Shown piece by piece: positions 35,134 through 45,233 of a stretch of DNA of 64,000 bases. Location: NCBI GenBank assembly GCA_036654095.1, contig JAVVSR010000004.1:1-64000 (forward strand). The letters are read 5' to 3'. A program made the position numbers and the translations under genes. A model generated the notes under the pieces. The model saw only the letters and a program-made list of their open reading frames with translations. It had not been told where the DNA came from and ran no database searches. The DNA is from JAVVSR01 sp036654095. Its GTDB lineage: Bacteria > Bacillota > Clostridia > Christensenellales > CAG-917. Every line of letters begins with the position of its first letter. Within the stretch, counting starts at the first letter, position 1.

Positions 35134-35757
35134 TTATTTCGAGTACAACTCAACAATGAGATGCTCGGAAATGGACAAGTCAATATCACTACGCTCGGGC
35201 AGACTTAACACCTTACCTGATAGAGTCGTATTATCGAATGTGAGCCACTTTGGAAGATTAACCGTACTACCCGACTTAATATCGGTATACATAGGTTTGT
35301 CAACTTTATTTGACTTAACCGCAATAATGTCGCCAGCCTTAATTAAATAAGACGGAATATTAACATTAGAACCATTGACTGTGATATGACCGTGGTTTAC
35401 AATTTGGCGAGCCATTGACCTAGATGAGCCTAAACCCATACGATAAACGACGTTATCCAACCTGCGTTCAATTAAGATGAGCATATTCTCACCAGTGATA
35501 CCGCGCATAGTTTCAGCCTTATTGTAATACATTTTAAATTGTTTTTCTAAAATGCCATACGCTCTCTTGGCCTTCTGCTTCTCACGAAGTTGAAGTGCAT
35601 AGCCCGAGGGCTTTTTTCTGCTCACGCCGTGTTGGCCGGGAACAGTTGGGCGTTTAGCAAGTGTGCATTTCGCTGAATAGCATTTATCGCCTTTCAAAAA
35701 GAGTTTGCAACCCTCTCGACGGCAAATACGGCAATCAGCACCTGTATATTTAGCCAT
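35134..35757 (-). CDS. rpsD: Ribosomal protein S4 (zinc-binding form)
   Basis: 207 residues. The N-terminus has cysteines at 9, 12, 17, 26 and 31, the zinc-binding (C+) version of S4. The S4 RNA-binding domain is around [22 protein letters not shown]4 nucleates assembly of the small subunit and in many bacteria represses its own operon. 11 bases after rpsK. Confidence 0.98.
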   Translation of the reverse strand: MAKYTGADCRICRREGCKLFLKGDKCYSAKCTLAKRPTVPGQHGVSRKKPSGYALQLREKQKAKRAYGILEKQFKMYYNKAETMRGITGENMLILIERRLDNVVYRMGLGSSRSMARQIVNHGHITVNGSNVNIPSYLIKAGDIIAVKSNKVDKPMYTDIKSGSTVNLPKWLTFDNTTLSGKVLSLPERSDIDLSISEHLIVELYSK

Positions 35758-35768
35758 TTAACTACCTC

Positions 35769-36158
35769 CTATAACCTTCTGCGCTTTGGCGGACGGCAAC
35801 CATTGTGCGGAATTGGCGAGACGTCCTTAATTAAAGTGATTTCCAAACCGGCGGTGTTAAGCGCGCGGATAGCGGATTCACGGCCTGCGCCGGGACCTTT
35901 AACATAAACTTCTACACTACGTAAACCGTGTGGTACGGCTTCTTTTGCAGCAAGCTCAGCAATTTGTTGCGCTGCATAAGGAGTGCTTCTACGACTACCC
36001 CTAAGGCCTAAACGACCTGCGCTGCACCAACTGATAGCATTTCCTTGCGTATCTGTAATTGTAACAATAGTATTATTGAAAGAAGCGTGGATATGAGCGC
36101 AGCCTTTTTCAACGCGTTTAATATCTTTACGCTTTTTAATAATCTTTTTACCTGCCAT
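35769..36158 (-). CDS. rpsK: Ribosomal protein S11
   Basis: 129 residues. Conserved blocks [27 protein letters not shown] and the C-terminal [14 protein letters not shown] are all present. Platform protein of the 30S subunit, contacting mRNA near the E site. 13 bases after rpsM. Confidence 0.98.
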   Translation of the reverse strand: MAGKKIIKKRKDIKRVEKGCAHIHASFNNTIVTITDTQGNAISWCSAGRLGLRGSRRSTPYAAQQIAELAAKEAVPHGLRSVEVYVKGPGAGRESAIRALNTAGLEITLIKDVSPIPHNGCRPPKRRRL

Positions 36159-36171
36159 AGCTCAAACCTCC

Positions 36172-36540
36172 TTATTTCTTCTTGTGACTGATAATACGTT
36201 TAGGACCCTTGCAAGTACGAGCATTTTGTTTTGTGCTCTGACCGCGAACGGGCAATCCCTTACGATGTCTAACGCCTCTATAACAACCAATATCTTTTAG
36301 TCGTTTGATATTTACATAAATCTCTCTCTTCAAATCGCCTTCAACTCGAAGATTCTTTTCGATGTACTCACGCAATAAACCGACCTGTTCTTCGGTTAAA
36401 TCCTTAACGCGCACGTCAGGACTAATACCGGTAGTAGCCAGTATTTTTTGAGCAGTCGGAAGACCAATACCCAAAATATAGGTAAGGCCAATTTCCACTC
36501 TTTTCTCGCGTGGTAAGTCAACACCAGCAATTCGTGCCAT
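36172..36540 (-). CDS. rpsM: Ribosomal protein S13
   Basis: 122 residues. [22 protein letters not shown] at the N-terminus, and [17 protein letters not shown] with the basic tail [14 protein letters not shown] that reaches the P-site tRNA. Preceded by GGAGGT. A 121-base spacer separates it from rpmJ. Confidence 0.98.
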   Translation of the reverse strand: MARIAGVDLPREKRVEIGLTYILGIGLPTAQKILATTGISPDVRVKDLTEEQVGLLREYIEKNLRVEGDLKREIYVNIKRLKDIGCYRGVRHRKGLPVRGQSTKQNARTCKGPKRIISHKKK

Positions 36541-36661
36541 TAAAATACCTCCATTGTTTTATAAACATAGTAAATGTATATTACTCGCGTCGTGGCACAT
36601 ATCGTACGTCAATGGAATGATACGATAATTCAGCCGCTGCCGTCAGCGAAAAATATTAAAT
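36541..36661 (-). other. 121-base spacer between rpmJ and rpsM
   Basis: The longest gap inside the operon. It holds no ORF. Several short inverted segments (for example around the GC-richer 36630-36650) could fold in RNA, and the spacer sits where an alpha-operon regulatory structure for S4 would be expected, but I cannot match it to a known leader. Confidence 0.3.
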
Positions 36662-36778
36662 TTAACCTTGCCTTTGCTTATGGCTCTTTGATTTTGAACA
36701 AATAACCATTACTCTGCCATTCCTCTTGATAACCTTGCATTTGTCACACATAGGTTTAACTGATGGTCTAACTTTCAT
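36662..36778 (-). CDS. rpmJ: Ribosomal protein L36 (zinc ribbon)
   Basis: 38 residues. It begins [19 protein letters not shown] and ends [11 protein letters not shown], with the zinc ligands C11, C14, C27 and H33 of the zinc-containing L36. A GGAGGT site precedes the ATG at 36778. It lies 20 bases after infA, its normal place. Confidence 0.98.
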   Translation of the reverse strand: MKVRPSVKPMCDKCKVIKRNGRVMVICSKSKSHKQRQG

Positions 36779-36798
36779 TTGAAACCTCCAATACTAAA

Positions 36799-37020
36799 CT
36801 AATTTTTACTACGCCAAGTAATTCTTCCCTTGGATAGGTCATAAGGACTCATTTCAATAGTAACCTTGTCACCCTCAAGAATACGGATATAATTCATTCG
36901 CAACTTGCCCGACAAGTAAGACGTCACGATATGGCCGTTAGCCAACTGAACCTTAAATGTTGCATTCGGTAAAACCTCAATAACTCTGCCTTCCGCTTCA
37001 ATCACATCGTCTTTAGACAC
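36799..37020 (-). CDS. infA: Translation initiation factor IF-1
   Basis: 73 residues, an OB-fold protein that occupies the 30S A site during initiation. It begins [20 protein letters not shown] and ends [16 protein letters not shown], as expected. The ATG overlaps the stop of the KOW gene by one base. Confidence 0.98.
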   Translation of the reverse strand: MSKDDVIEAEGRVIEVLPNATFKVQLANGHIVTSYLSGKLRMNYIRILEGDKVTIEMSPYDLSKGRITWRSKN

Positions 37021-37301
37021 TATTGTTCCTCCTTGTTGTTATCATTGTAAACACGCAGTGCGCTACGGATTTCCGCATCAAACACCTGCTTTTTTGTGGT
37101 CAGTTTTTCGGCAATTTTCGACAAAAAATCCCCATTAGGTTTTAAGTGTTTGCTCTTTTTGAGCTTCGCTTTTTCCTGTGGGCGTAAATTGCCATCGGAT
37201 ATTTTGACGTAATCCTCAGAGATAATTTCAACAACAATATAATATCTTCCTTTATCTCTGCCTGCCGTGGATAAAACCACGCTACCAACACCAATTTTCA
37301 T
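37020..37301 (-). CDS. KOW-domain RNA-binding protein (L14e-like)
   Basis: 93 residues. The N-terminal half ([21 protein letters not shown]...DGNLRP) is a KOW/SH3-like domain similar to eukaryotic and archaeal L14e. The C-terminal half is lysine- and glutamate-rich. In Clostridia this small gene commonly lies between map and infA, as here. The function is unproven, and a ribosome- or RNA-associated role is inferred from domain and context. It overlaps infA by one base. Confidence 0.85.
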   Translation of the reverse strand: MKIGVGSVVLSTAGRDKGRYYIVVEIISEDYVKISDGNLRPQEKAKLKKSKHLKPNGDFLSKIAEKLTTKKQVFDAEIRSALRVYNDNNKEEQ

Positions 37302-37318
37302 ACTATACCTTAAATTTT

Positions 37319-38062
37319 TTATATTGTCAATATTTCTAAGCCATCTTTTGTCAAAACAACAGTATTTTCATAGTGTGCAGAAGGTTTTTTGTCAGAAGTG
37401 ATAACCGTCCAGCCATTACTGTGCTGATATACATCATAAGTACCAAGGTTTATCATAGGCTCTATCGCTAAAGCCAAGCCCTCTTGTAGAAGTATACCTC
37501 GTCTACCAGTGTAGTAATTTGGCACTTCAGGGTCTTCGTGCATACTGTGTCCAATACCGTGACCCACCATAACTCTAACTACTCCATACCCAAAACTTTC
37601 AGCGTAGTTTTGAATTGCTGTCGATATGTCTGACAAACGGTTGCCGTCTTTAAATTGAGCAACACCTTTAAAAAAGCTTTCTTTAGTGACATCAATTAAT
37701 TGTCGCACTTCCGCAGCAACATTACCAACTCCAACCGTGCGCGCCGCATCTCCGTGAAAACCATCAATAACCGCGCCTACGTCAAGGCTAACAATATCGC
37801 CATCTTTAATAACTCGATTACCCGGTATACCATGTACGACTTCTTCATTGATAGACGCGCATATGCTTGCAGGAAAATCGTTGTACCCTAAAAAACTAGG
37901 TTTTGCATTTTGACTTATAATGTACTTATAAGCGATAGTATCAAGTTCTTTTGTTGTAATGCCCGCCACGCATTTTTCCTCAAGGAGAAGCAATGTATCG
38001 CGAACTATTTTTCCTGCCACGCGCATTTTTGCAATATCAGCAGAATTTTTTAAATAAATCAT
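37319..38062 (-). CDS. map: Methionine aminopeptidase, type I
   Basis: 247 residues, removing the initiator methionine from new proteins. Metal ligands of the pita-bread fold are visible: the D in SLDVGAVIDGFHGDAARTVGVG (two Asp), H in GHGIGHSMHEDPEVPN, and Glu in LALAIEPMINLG and YENTVVLTKDG. The start overlaps adk by 4 bases. It is the short form without an N-terminal zinc domain. Confidence 0.97.
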   Translation of the reverse strand: MIYLKNSADIAKMRVAGKIVRDTLLLLEEKCVAGITTKELDTIAYKYIISQNAKPSFLGYNDFPASICASINEEVVHGIPGNRVIKDGDIVSLDVGAVIDGFHGDAARTVGVGNVAAEVRQLIDVTKESFFKGVAQFKDGNRLSDISTAIQNYAESFGYGVVRVMVGHGIGHSMHEDPEVPNYYTGRRGILLQEGLALAIEPMINLGTYDVYQHSNGWTVITSDKKPSAHYENTVVLTKDGLEILTI

Positions 38063-38676
38063 TTCCCAAGTACCTCTTTGACACCCTCGAACGTATGTTC
38101 AACTGTATCACGGCCAAGTATGTTTTTAACCAAACCTTTTGCCTCATAGTATTCAATCAAAGGAGCGGTCTGCTTAAGATATACTTGCAACCTTGCTTTC
38201 ACTGTTTCGATTTTATCATCGTCACGGATAAACAAAGGTTGTCCACACTTTTGACAAATATTGTCTTTCAAAGTTGAAATATGGTACGTAGCTCCACAAA
38301 TACAAACGCGACGTCCAGTCAGCCTTTCTTCAATAATTTCAAATGGCACAACAATATTTAAAACAATATCAATATTTGCCACTCTGTCCAAAGCCTCTGC
38401 CTGCGGCAAAGTGCGTGGGAACCCGTCTAATATGTATCCTTTTTGTGCGTCGGCCTCGGTCAACCTGTTTTTAACGATATCTATAACAACATCATCGGGA
38501 ACAAGTCCGCCTGCATCAATATAACTTTTTGCAAGCTTGCCCAGTTGCGTTTGCTCCTTAATATTTCTGCGGAGGATATCCCCCGTGGAAATATGCGGAA
38601 TATTATACTTTGCAGAAATAATACTTGCTTGTGAGCCTTTTCCTGCGCCAGGCGCGCCTAAAAGAATAATGTTCAT
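38059..38676 (-). CDS. adk: Adenylate kinase
   Basis: 205 residues, the long-lid type. The P-loop GAPGAGKGSQ is at residues 7-16, STGDILRR binds AMP, and the lid carries CICGATYH...CQKCGQ, whose cysteines form a structural zinc site typical of Gram-positive enzymes. The family usually has about 215 residues; the slightly shorter length comes from the C-terminal part. Between secY and map, the classic spc-operon position. Confidence 0.97.
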   Translation of the reverse strand: MNIILLGAPGAGKGSQASIISAKYNIPHISTGDILRRNIKEQTQLGKLAKSYIDAGGLVPDDVVIDIVKNRLTEADAQKGYILDGFPRTLPQAEALDRVANIDIVLNIVVPFEIIEERLTGRRVCICGATYHISTLKDNICQKCGQPLFIRDDDKIETVKARLQVYLKQTAPLIEYYEAKGLVKNILGRDTVEHTFEGVKEVLGK

Positions 38677-38695
38677 AAAACTCCTAATTTAAATT

Positions 38696-40000
38696 TTACT
38701 TTAAAAACCCTTTGTAGTGACGCATCATAATTTGTTGTTCAAGTTGTTTATTAAACTCCAACGCAACCGATACAACAATTAAAAGTCCAGTTGCAGAGAA
38801 TGCGCTTGACAATCCAATATCTTTGCCAACAATCTGGAATAAGAATGTAGGAATAACCGCTATAACCGCTAGGAATAATGCTCCAAACAACGTAATTCTA
38901 TTATTAATGCGGCCTAAATATTCAGAAGTGGGCTTTCCTGGACGAATACCGGGGATAAACCCGCCGTACTGTTGAATATTTTTTGAAATATCCTCAGGCT
39001 TAAACTGTATTTGCGCGTAGAAATAAGCAAAGAAAATAATGAATACTATCATTGAAACATAATAAACCGTTTGACCTACCCAAGTACCTTGCGCTGTCAT
39101 ATTATTAGTCCACCATCTTATAAAGCTTGAATCGGTTGAACCGAACATACTCATAAGCATTTGTGGAAACATAATGAAAGCCGATGCAAAGATGATAGGC
39201 ATAACACCTGACGCGTTTACCCTTATAGGAATATGAGTGGTTTGTCCACCATACATTTTGTTGCCTTTGACCTGCTTAGCATACTGTACTGTAATACGAC
39301 GTTCGCCGCCGTCCATAAATACAATGAAAGCAAAGATAAAGAGAACCAACGCCAAGAAACCCAAAATGTTGAAAATATTATTTATATTAGTGCTAAGTGT
39401 TTCAAACGCGTTAATCAGCCCCGTGCCTGCTGTTGATAAAATACCAACGAAAATTATCAAAGACGTACCGTTTCCAATGCCGTACTCTGTAATTCTTTCG
39501 CCAAGCCACATAACCATAACGCTGCCACCAACAAGCATAGTTACAACATAAACAATAGCAAGCCAATTATTTTCCATTCCATAGATAGGATTTATGACGC
39601 TTTTCCAACTAATTGCAACACCAATACCTTGAACAATACCTAATAAGATTGCAAAATATCGGGTAATTTGAGTTAGTTTTTTGCGGCCATCTTCGCCTTC
39701 TTTTGAAAGCCTTTCCAATGCGGGAATGATTAAAGTTAATAGTTGCATAATAATGAACGCATTAATAAAAGGCACTATACCCAGCGCAAACAAAGTCCCT
39801 TGCGAAAGAGAACCACCTGTAATCGCGCTGATAACAGATAAAAATTCGTTAGCGTTAATAATTGCAGCAATTTCAACTACGTCAATGCCCGGAACAGGCA
39901 CGAAACAGCCAAGACGATAGACCAACAATAATGCTAGTGTTGCCCAAATCTTATAGCGAATTTCTTTAGTAGCGAATGCATTTTTTAATGTTTGAAACAT
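38696..40000 (-). CDS. secY: Protein translocase subunit SecY
   Basis: 434 residues with ten predicted membrane helices. N-terminal LLVYRLGCFVPVPGID, the central GGSLSQGTLFALGIVPFINA (plug region) and the conserved loop PGIRPGKPTSEYL are present. Channel of the Sec system. Its start overlaps the rplO stop by one base. Confidence 0.98.
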   Translation of the reverse strand: MFQTLKNAFATKEIRYKIWATLALLLVYRLGCFVPVPGIDVVEIAAIINANEFLSVISAITGGSLSQGTLFALGIVPFINAFIIMQLLTLIIPALERLSKEGEDGRKKLTQITRYFAILLGIVQGIGVAISWKSVINPIYGMENNWLAIVYVVTMLVGGSVMVMWLGERITEYGIGNGTSLIIFVGILSTAGTGLINAFETLSTNINNIFNILGFLALVLFIFAFIVFMDGGERRITVQYAKQVKGNKMYGGQTTHIPIRVNASGVMPIIFASAFIMFPQMLMSMFGSTDSSFIRWWTNNMTAQGTWVGQTVYYVSMIVFIIFFAYFYAQIQFKPEDISKNIQQYGGFIPGIRPGKPTSEYLGRINNRITLFGALFLAVIAVIPTFLFQIVGKDIGLSSAFSATGLLIVVSVALEFNKQLEQQIMMRHYKGFLK

Positions 40001-40440
40001 TATAGCACCTCTGCTTTACCGCCTACCTTTTCAATAGCATCGATAGCCGATTGTGTAAATTTATTGGCTTTAACGGTTAAAGCTTTTGTAAGCTCGCCAT
40101 TACCTAAAACCTTTAAACCAAATGGCTCCATTTTGCCAACAACGCGAGTTTCATAAAGCACTTCAAGGTCAATGACCGTATCTGCTTCAAAAGCCTCAAG
40201 GTCGCCAACATTGACAATTGAGTAAACCTTTCTAAATATATTAGTAAAACCACGTTTTGGTAAACGACGGATTAAAGGCATTTGACCGCCTTCAAAACCG
40301 GGACGTGGAGCGCCACTTCTGGCGATTTGTCCTTTATGACCTTTACCCGAGGTTTTGCCTGTGCCTGACCCAATGCCGCGGCCAATCCTTTTAACATCTT
40401 TTACGGCGCCTTCAGCGGGTTGTAAAGTGTGAATTTTCAT
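40000..40440 (-). CDS. rplO: Ribosomal protein L15
   Basis: 146 residues from the ATG at 40440, which has GGAGGT upstream; a start 10 codons earlier lies inside rpmD. N-terminal [14 protein letters not shown] and the Gly-rich RNA-binding arm [19 protein letters not shown] are typical of L15. Confidence 0.97.
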   Translation of the reverse strand: MKIHTLQPAEGAVKDVKRIGRGIGSGTGKTSGKGHKGQIARSGAPRPGFEGGQMPLIRRLPKRGFTNIFRKVYSIVNVGDLEAFEADTVIDLEVLYETRVVGKMEPFGLKVLGNGELTKALTVKANKFTQSAIDAIEKVGGKAEVL

Positions 40441-40453
40441 ATCTACCTCCGGA

Positions 40454-40636
40454 TTATTTAACTTCCTCAACTTTTACCAAGTGAGAAACAACTTTAAGCA
40501 TACCGCGTAAAACGGGGCCGTCCTTATGAATTTTTGACGCGCCTATTTTATGCAAGCCGAGAGCCTCGACGGTTGCCTTTTGCTTTTCAAGACAGCTAAT
40601 AGTGCTCTTAATTAATGTAACCTTAACTTCATTCAT
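40454..40636 (-). CDS. rpmD: Ribosomal protein L30
   Basis: 60 residues, the bacterial short form. [25 protein letters not shown] and the C-terminal [21 protein letters not shown] segment match the L30 ferredoxin-type fold. 13 bases after rpsE. Confidence 0.97.
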   Translation of the reverse strand: MNEVKVTLIKSTISCLEKQKATVEALGLHKIGASKIHKDGPVLRGMLKVVSHLVKVEEVK

Positions 40637-40649
40637 AAATTACCTCCAA

Positions 40650-41183
40650 TTAAAGCACAACTTTGTTGCTTTCGTTTTTGCCGATGTTCCTAACTTCAAG
40701 GATTTCTTCAGCGGTGCGAAGTTGACGCAGACCATCAATAGTAGCGCGCACGCAGTTAATAGGTGTTGTTACGCCAATCGACTTTGTACGAATATCCTTA
40801 ATGCCTGACATTTCCAATACCGAGCGCACTGGGCCACCGGCGATAACGCCAGTACCTTTTTCAGCGGGCATAAGTAAAACTTTGCCTCTGCTGTAAACGC
40901 CTTCCACACGATGTGGGATTGTAGTGCCAACGGTCGCAATCTTCTTCATATCGCGCTTAGCAACCTCGATAGCTTTTTTAATAGCTTCGGGAACTTCAGC
41001 GGCTTTGCCTGTACCCATTCCAACTGAACCTTGTTCGTCACCAACAACTACTAGAGCTGTGAAACGCATACGACGCCCACCCTTAACAACCTTTGTAACA
41101 CGATTGATTGCTATCAGCTTATGAGGAGTGGTTTCTTCGCGCTTTTCTCTATTTTTGTTAAATCTATCATTTCTTTCAGCCAT
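40650..41183 (-). CDS. rpsE: Ribosomal protein S5
   Basis: 177 residues, slightly longer at the charged N-terminus ([19 protein letters not shown]) than the usual 166. The double-stranded RNA-binding part [19 protein letters not shown] and the [19 protein letters not shown] block are intact. S5 contributes to accuracy and mRNA unwinding. Confidence 0.98.
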   Translation of the reverse strand: MAERNDRFNKNREKREETTPHKLIAINRVTKVVKGGRRMRFTALVVVGDEQGSVGMGTGKAAEVPEAIKKAIEVAKRDMKKIATVGTTIPHRVEGVYSRGKVLLMPAEKGTGVIAGGPVRSVLEMSGIKDIRTKSIGVTTPINCVRATIDGLRQLRTAEEILEVRNIGKNESNKVVL

Positions 41184-41194
41184 TATTATACCTC

Positions 41195-41563
41195 CTAAAG
41201 CTTTAAGCCGGCTTTTCTTGCGCCGTCAGCAACACTGGCAACACGGCCTGTGTAAATGTAACCACCGCGGTCAAACACAACTTCTGTTACGCCTGCCTCA
41301 ATAGCTCTCTTTGCAGCGGTTTCGCCGACAACAGCAGCAGCTTCGCTTTTGTTCATATCCTTAATCGCTTCAGCGATTACTTTTTCAACGGTTGACGCGG
41401 AAACAATAGTCTTGCCCGCGACGTCGTCAATAACTTGAACATAGATATGAGCGTTGCTTCTGTAAACATTAAAGCGTGGCCTTTCAGCAGTACCACTAAC
41501 CTTTTTTCTAACTCTGGCGTGCCTAGCAAGCCTATCAGAATTTTTATCTTTCTTAATAATCAT
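41195..41563 (-). CDS. rplR: Ribosomal protein L18
   Basis: 122 residues, 5S rRNA-binding protein. [20 protein letters not shown] and [21 protein letters not shown] are the family signatures. 16 bases after rplF. Confidence 0.98.
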   Translation of the reverse strand: MIIKKDKNSDRLARHARVRKKVSGTAERPRFNVYRSNAHIYVQVIDDVAGKTIVSASTVEKVIAEAIKDMNKSEAAAVVGETAAKRAIEAGVTEVVFDRGGYIYTGRVASVADGARKAGLKL

Positions 41564-41579
41564 AACCTTTCACGCTCCT

Positions 41580-42131
41580 TTATTTACCTGCAGTCTTGCC
41601 TTCTTTGCGAACTACGATTTCGTCTTTATAACGAATACCATAGCCGTGATAAGGTTCAACCTTTTTAACTGCTTTGATGCTTGCCGCCATTTGACCAACA
41701 GCTTCTTTGTCGATACCCTTTACGGCTAATTCAACTTGGTTAGGCGTAGCGGTAACAACTTCAAAAGTAAGTCCCTTAGGTTGTTCAAACTCAACGGTAT
41801 GCGAAAAGCCGATACTCATAACTAATTTCCCACCATTAATAGCAACTTTGATACCTACTCCTGCGATAACAAGATTTTTTGAATAACCTTGTGTCACACC
41901 GTGTACCATATTCGCTATTAAAGCGCGGTATAAGCCGTGAAGTGCTTTTGTTGACTTCTCTTCGTCGCTCCTAGTGAGGACAACGTGGCCGTCTTTAACG
42001 GCTATTGTAACTAATTTGTTTACTTCTTGACTTAAAGTCCCTAAAGGCCCTTTAACGGTAACACCCTCGTTTGAGGTTGTAATCGTAACGCCAGCTGGGA
42101 TTTTAACAGGAAGTCTGCCTATTCTTGACAT
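41580..42131 (-). CDS. rplF: Ribosomal protein L6
   Basis: 183 residues from the ATG at 42131, preceded by GGAGG. An upstream in-frame start inside rpsH was rejected. It begins MSRIGRLPVKIPAGV and ends with KVEPYHGYGIRYKDEIVVRKEGKTAGK, as expected for L6. Located near the factor-binding site of the 50S subunit. Confidence 0.98.
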   Translation of the reverse strand: MSRIGRLPVKIPAGVTITTSNEGVTVKGPLGTLSQEVNKLVTIAVKDGHVVLTRSDEEKSTKALHGLYRALIANMVHGVTQGYSKNLVIAGVGIKVAINGGKLVMSIGFSHTVEFEQPKGLTFEVVTATPNQVELAVKGIDKEAVGQMAASIKAVKKVEPYHGYGIRYKDEIVVRKEGKTAGK

Positions 42132-42145
42132 AATGTTTCCTCCTG

Positions 42146-42547
42146 TTACCAAACATAAGCAAGGACTTCGCCACCACAATTAGCTTGTCTTGCCTGTTTG
42201 TCAGTCATAACACCTTGCGATGTTGAAAGTATTGCGATACCCATTCCGTTTAAAACAGAGGGGATTTTGTCAGAGCTAGCATAAACGCGTAGTCCCGGTT
42301 TGCTAATACGCTTTAAACCGGTAATAACTTTCTTATTTTTGCCAGCATACTTTAGAGTAACCTTTATTGTACCTTGAACCTCTGCCTCAATAACTTCATA
42401 GTCGGAAATATAGCCTTCGTTCTTTAAAATTTCAGCAATAGCGACTTTCATTTTAGAAGTAGGGATTTCAACAGTAGCGTGTTTAACTGTAAGCCCGTTT
42501 CTGATGCGAGTAAGCATATCAGCAATTGGGTCTGTAACCATAGACAT
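42146..42547 (-). CDS. rpsH: Ribosomal protein S8
   Basis: 133 residues. [16 protein letters not shown] at the N-terminus and [31 protein letters not shown] at the C-terminus are diagnostic. S8 binds 16S rRNA helix 21 and in E. coli represses the spc operon. Confidence 0.98.
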   Translation of the reverse strand: MSMVTDPIADMLTRIRNGLTVKHATVEIPTSKMKVAIAEILKNEGYISDYEVIEAEVQGTIKVTLKYAGKNKKVITGLKRISKPGLRVYASSDKIPSVLNGMGIAILSTSQGVMTDKQARQANCGGEVLAYVW

Positions 42548-42562
42548 AATCGTTCCTCCCTT

Positions 42563-42748
42563 TTACCAGCTTGCTTTTTTCATTCCGGGAATTTGACCTT
42601 TGTAAGCCAATTCTCTGAAGCAAATTCTGCAAATGCCGTATTTACTTAAAACAGCGTGTGGCCTGCCACAAATTGAGCAACGTGTGTATGCTCGTGTGGA
42701 AAACTTAGCTGGTCTTTGTTGTTTAATTATAAGTGCTTTCCTAGCCAT
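42563..42748 (-). CDS. rpsN: Ribosomal protein S14, zinc-binding type Z
   Basis: 61 residues. The two CxxC pairs in [27 protein letters not shown] make this the short zinc form, in contrast to the longer zinc-free paralogue that many bacteria use when zinc is low. Confidence 0.98.
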   Translation of the reverse strand: MARKALIIKQQRPAKFSTRAYTRCSICGRPHAVLSKYGICRICFRELAYKGQIPGMKKASW

Positions 42749-42760
42749 TTTTCAATCCTC

Positions 42761-43432
42761 CTAGTTTTTAGCAAAGGGAATACCCATTTGCTTTAAGAGC
42801 TCCCTTGCTTCCTCATCGGTTTTAGCAGAGGTAACTATACAAATATCAAATCCTCTAACTTTTTCCACTTGGTCATAGGTAATTTCGGGGAAGATTAATT
42901 GCTCCTTTACGCCGAGAGCGTAGTTGCCACGGCCATCAAAAGACTTTGTTGATACGCCCTTAAAGTCACGTACGCGGGGTAATGCAATATTAACAAGTTT
43001 GCCAAAGAAATCGTACATTCTGTCACCGCGAAGAGTTACCTTTGCGCCAACATTCATACCTTCTCTAACTTTAAAGTTCGCTACGCTTTTCTTAGCTTTC
43101 GTAATGATAGGCTTTTGACCTGAAATCAATTTCAGTTCATCAACAGCGAGCTGTAAACTTTTAGCATTATCACGTACATCGCCTAAACCCATATTTAAAA
43201 CGATTTTGTCAAGTTTTGGTACTTGATTGATGTTTTCATACTCAAAATGTTTCATCAAAGCGGGAACAGCCGTTTCTTTATAATAGGCCTTCAACCAATT
43301 TGGTTGGATATCCTTAGGCTGAACATCTTTAGCTTGAACATCGGTTGCAACTTCTTTAGCAACCTGAGTCTTCTTTTTGGTTTGAACATCGGTTGCAGGT
43401 TCTTTAGCAACCTGATTTTTCTTTTCTGCCAT
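42761..43432 (-). CDS. rplE: Ribosomal protein L5 with repeated N-terminal extension
   Basis: 223 residues against the usual 179. The L5 core begins at about residue 46 ([19 protein letters not shown]) and contains [13 protein letters not shown] and the C-terminal [20 protein letters not shown]. The extra 45 residues carry two near copies of a QVAKE-ATDVQ-K segment, then DVQPKDIQP, so the extension arose by tandem duplication. The start is preceded by GGAGGT. L5 binds 5S rRNA and contacts the P-site tRNA. Confidence 0.96.
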   Translation of the reverse strand: MAEKKNQVAKEPATDVQTKKKTQVAKEVATDVQAKDVQPKDIQPNWLKAYYKETAVPALMKHFEYENINQVPKLDKIVLNMGLGDVRDNAKSLQLAVDELKLISGQKPIITKAKKSVANFKVREGMNVGAKVTLRGDRMYDFFGKLVNIALPRVRDFKGVSTKSFDGRGNYALGVKEQLIFPEITYDQVEKVRGFDICIVTSAKTDEEARELLKQMGIPFAKN

Positions 43433-43446
43433 ACTTTACCTCCGAA

Positions 43447-43851
43447 TTACTCTGCTTTCTTAGTTTTAGCAGTGGACTTCTTAGCAACTTTCTTGGCAGC
43501 CTTTTTAGCGGATACCTTTTGGTCTTCTAACGATGCGCCACATTTACTGCAAACACGAATTTTTTTCGTTTTGCCATCTACTTCAACAGTTCCGTGTTTA
43601 ACCCTAACCACTTCATTACAAACTGGACAGATAATCATAACGTTACTGCTATCAATAGTGCCTTCTTTTTTAACAATACCGCCCTTGTCTTGGGCTTTAC
43701 GAGGCTTAACGTGCTTAGAAATCTCGTTTGCTCCTGAAACAACAACACGGCCATTGTCGGTATTAACTGATAAAATTTCACCAGCTTTTCCCTTATCTTT
43801 GCCTGTGATAATCATAACATTATCACCTTTTTTTACACTCAATTTTGCCAT
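43447..43851 (-). CDS. rplX: Ribosomal protein L24 with Lys/Ala tail
   Basis: 134 residues, about 30 more than usual. The KOW core MAKLSVKKGDNVMIITGKDKGKAGEIL is followed by a zinc-ribbon-like pair CPVC and CSKC. The final 30 residues are a Lys/Ala-rich tail (VSAKKAAKKVAKKSTAK). L24 is an early assembly protein of the large subunit. Confidence 0.96.
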   Translation of the reverse strand: MAKLSVKKGDNVMIITGKDKGKAGEILSVNTDNGRVVVSGANEISKHVKPRKAQDKGGIVKKEGTIDSSNVMIICPVCNEVVRVKHGTVEVDGKTKKIRVCSKCGASLEDQKVSAKKAAKKVAKKSTAKTKKAE

Positions 43852-43862
43852 TATTTGCCTCC

Positions 43863-44231
43863 TTACAGCACTTCGGGTGCGAGTGAAATTATTTTCATAT
43901 AATCCCTATCACGCAATTCCCGTGCAACTGGCCCAAAGATACGGGTGCCTCGTGGTTGTTTCTGAGCGTCAATGATAACGGCAGCATTGTCATCAAACTT
44001 AATGTGACTGCCATCTTTACGACGAATACCCTTACGAGTTCTAACAATAACGGCTTTAATTACTTCGCCTTTCTTGACTGTGCCACCCGGGGTGGCCGTC
44101 TTGACAGAGGCTACAATAACATCACCGATATTACCGCTTCTTCTAAAAGAACCGCCGAGAACTCTAATACACATTATCTCTTTCGCGCCGCTGTTATCGG
44201 CAACTTTTAACCTTGTTTGTGGTTGTACCAT
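43863..44231 (-). CDS. rplN: Ribosomal protein L14
   Basis: 122 residues. It begins [27 protein letters not shown] and contains [20 protein letters not shown] and [14 protein letters not shown], all diagnostic. L14 forms part of the intersubunit bridge with 16S rRNA. Confidence 0.98.
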   Translation of the reverse strand: MVQPQTRLKVADNSGAKEIMCIRVLGGSFRRSGNIGDVIVASVKTATPGGTVKKGEVIKAVIVRTRKGIRRKDGSHIKFDDNAAVIIDAQKQPRGTRIFGPVARELRDRDYMKIISLAPEVL

Positions 44232-44248
44232 AGTCGGTTCCTCCTGTA

Positions 44249-44524
44249 TTACTCGGCTTTCTTGATGATTTCAACTAAACGCCAGCGTTTACCTTTGCTC
44301 ATTGGACGGGTTTCAATAATCTCAACCGTATCCCCAATATTGCACTCGTTTTTCTCATCGTGAACCATGAATTTTTTAGTCCTCTTAACTGTTTTCTTAT
44401 AAAGAGGATGCTTTACTCTATGCTCAATAGAAACGACTATTGTTTTGTCCATTTTATTAGATGTAACAACGCCTATTCTATCTTTGCGAAGATTTCTTGT
44501 TTCGTTATTAATTGTGTTTTCCAT
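44249..44524 (-). CDS. rpsQ: Ribosomal protein S17
   Basis: 91 residues. [19 protein letters not shown] and the C-terminal [21 protein letters not shown] are typical of this OB-fold assembly protein. 11 bases after rpmC. Confidence 0.98.
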   Translation of the reverse strand: MENTINNETRNLRKDRIGVVTSNKMDKTIVVSIEHRVKHPLYKKTVKRTKKFMVHDEKNECNIGDTVEIIETRPMSKGKRWRLVEIIKKAE

Positions 44525-44535
44525 AATTCTCCTCC

Positions 44536-44778
44536 CTATTTAGCCTTTTTCGCTGTTTTTTTAGCAGCTTTTTGAGGCTCAACGGAAATGTTAAGCTCGC
44601 GCTGACGCAAAATTGTTTTAACCCTAGCAATGTCTTTTTTACAATTTACAAGTACCATAGGGTTTGTTAATTGGTTTGTAGCATGCTTAAAACGGAGGTA
44701 GAACAATTCGGATTTAAGTTCGTTAAGTTGTAATTCCAACTCGTCGTTTGTCTTTCCATAAAGTATATCTGTTTTCAT
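44536..44778 (-). CDS. rpmC: Ribosomal protein L29 with Lys/Ala tail
   Basis: 80 residues, about 14 more than usual. The L29 core ([25 protein letters not shown]...[14 protein letters not shown]) is normal. The tail [15 protein letters not shown] resembles the tail of L24 in the same operon. L29 sits at the peptide exit tunnel. Its start overlaps rplP by one base. Confidence 0.97.
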   Translation of the reverse strand: MKTDILYGKTNDELELQLNELKSELFYLRFKHATNQLTNPMVLVNCKKDIARVKTILRQRELNISVEPQKAAKKTAKKAK

Positions 44779-45233
44779 TATGCTTCACCACCTTCGGCTT
44801 TAACTGCAACTTCAGCTTTTACAGCAATGTCCTTTTTAACGAACTTGCATTTGATAGGGAGCTTTGTAGCCGCAAGACGCAAAGCCTCTCTTGCAACCGA
44901 CTCGTCAACACCGGCCATTTCAAATAAAATTCTTCCGGGTTTAACAACTGCTACCCAATATTCGGGCGAACCTTTTCCGCTACCCATACGGGTTTCAGCA
45001 GGCTTACTTGTAACTGGTTTATGAGGGAAAATATCCACCCACACCTGACCGCCACGTTTGATATATCTTGTCATTGCGACACGGGCTGCTTCTATTTGGT
45101 TTGACGTAATCCAAGAAGGTTCCATAGCCATTAAAGCATAATCACCATAAGCTATAACATTACCCTTCGTTGTCTTGCCCGTCATTCTGCCACGGAAGAC
45201 ACGCCTTCTTTTAACTCTTTTAGGCATTAACAT
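44778..45233 (-). CDS. rplP: Ribosomal protein L16
   Basis: 151 residues starting [15 protein letters not shown], the usual L16 N-terminus; GGAGGT is 8 bases upstream, so the first ATG is preferred. [23 protein letters not shown] is diagnostic. A short Ala/Glu/Val tail (about 10 residues) is extra. L16 shapes the A-site region of the 50S subunit. Confidence 0.97.
   Translation of the reverse strand: MLMPKRVKRRRVFRGRMTGKTTKGNVIAYGDYALMAMEPSWITSNQIEAARVAMTRYIKRGGQVWVDIFPHKPVTSKPAETRMGSGKGSPEYWVAVVKPGRILFEMAGVDESVAREALRLAATKLPIKCKFVKKDIAVKAEVAVKAEGGEA

Noticed and set aside
43223..43975. 250-residue antisense ORF over rplE and rplX
   Set aside because: Shadow of codon use in well-identified ribosomal genes; no start signal or recognisable domain.
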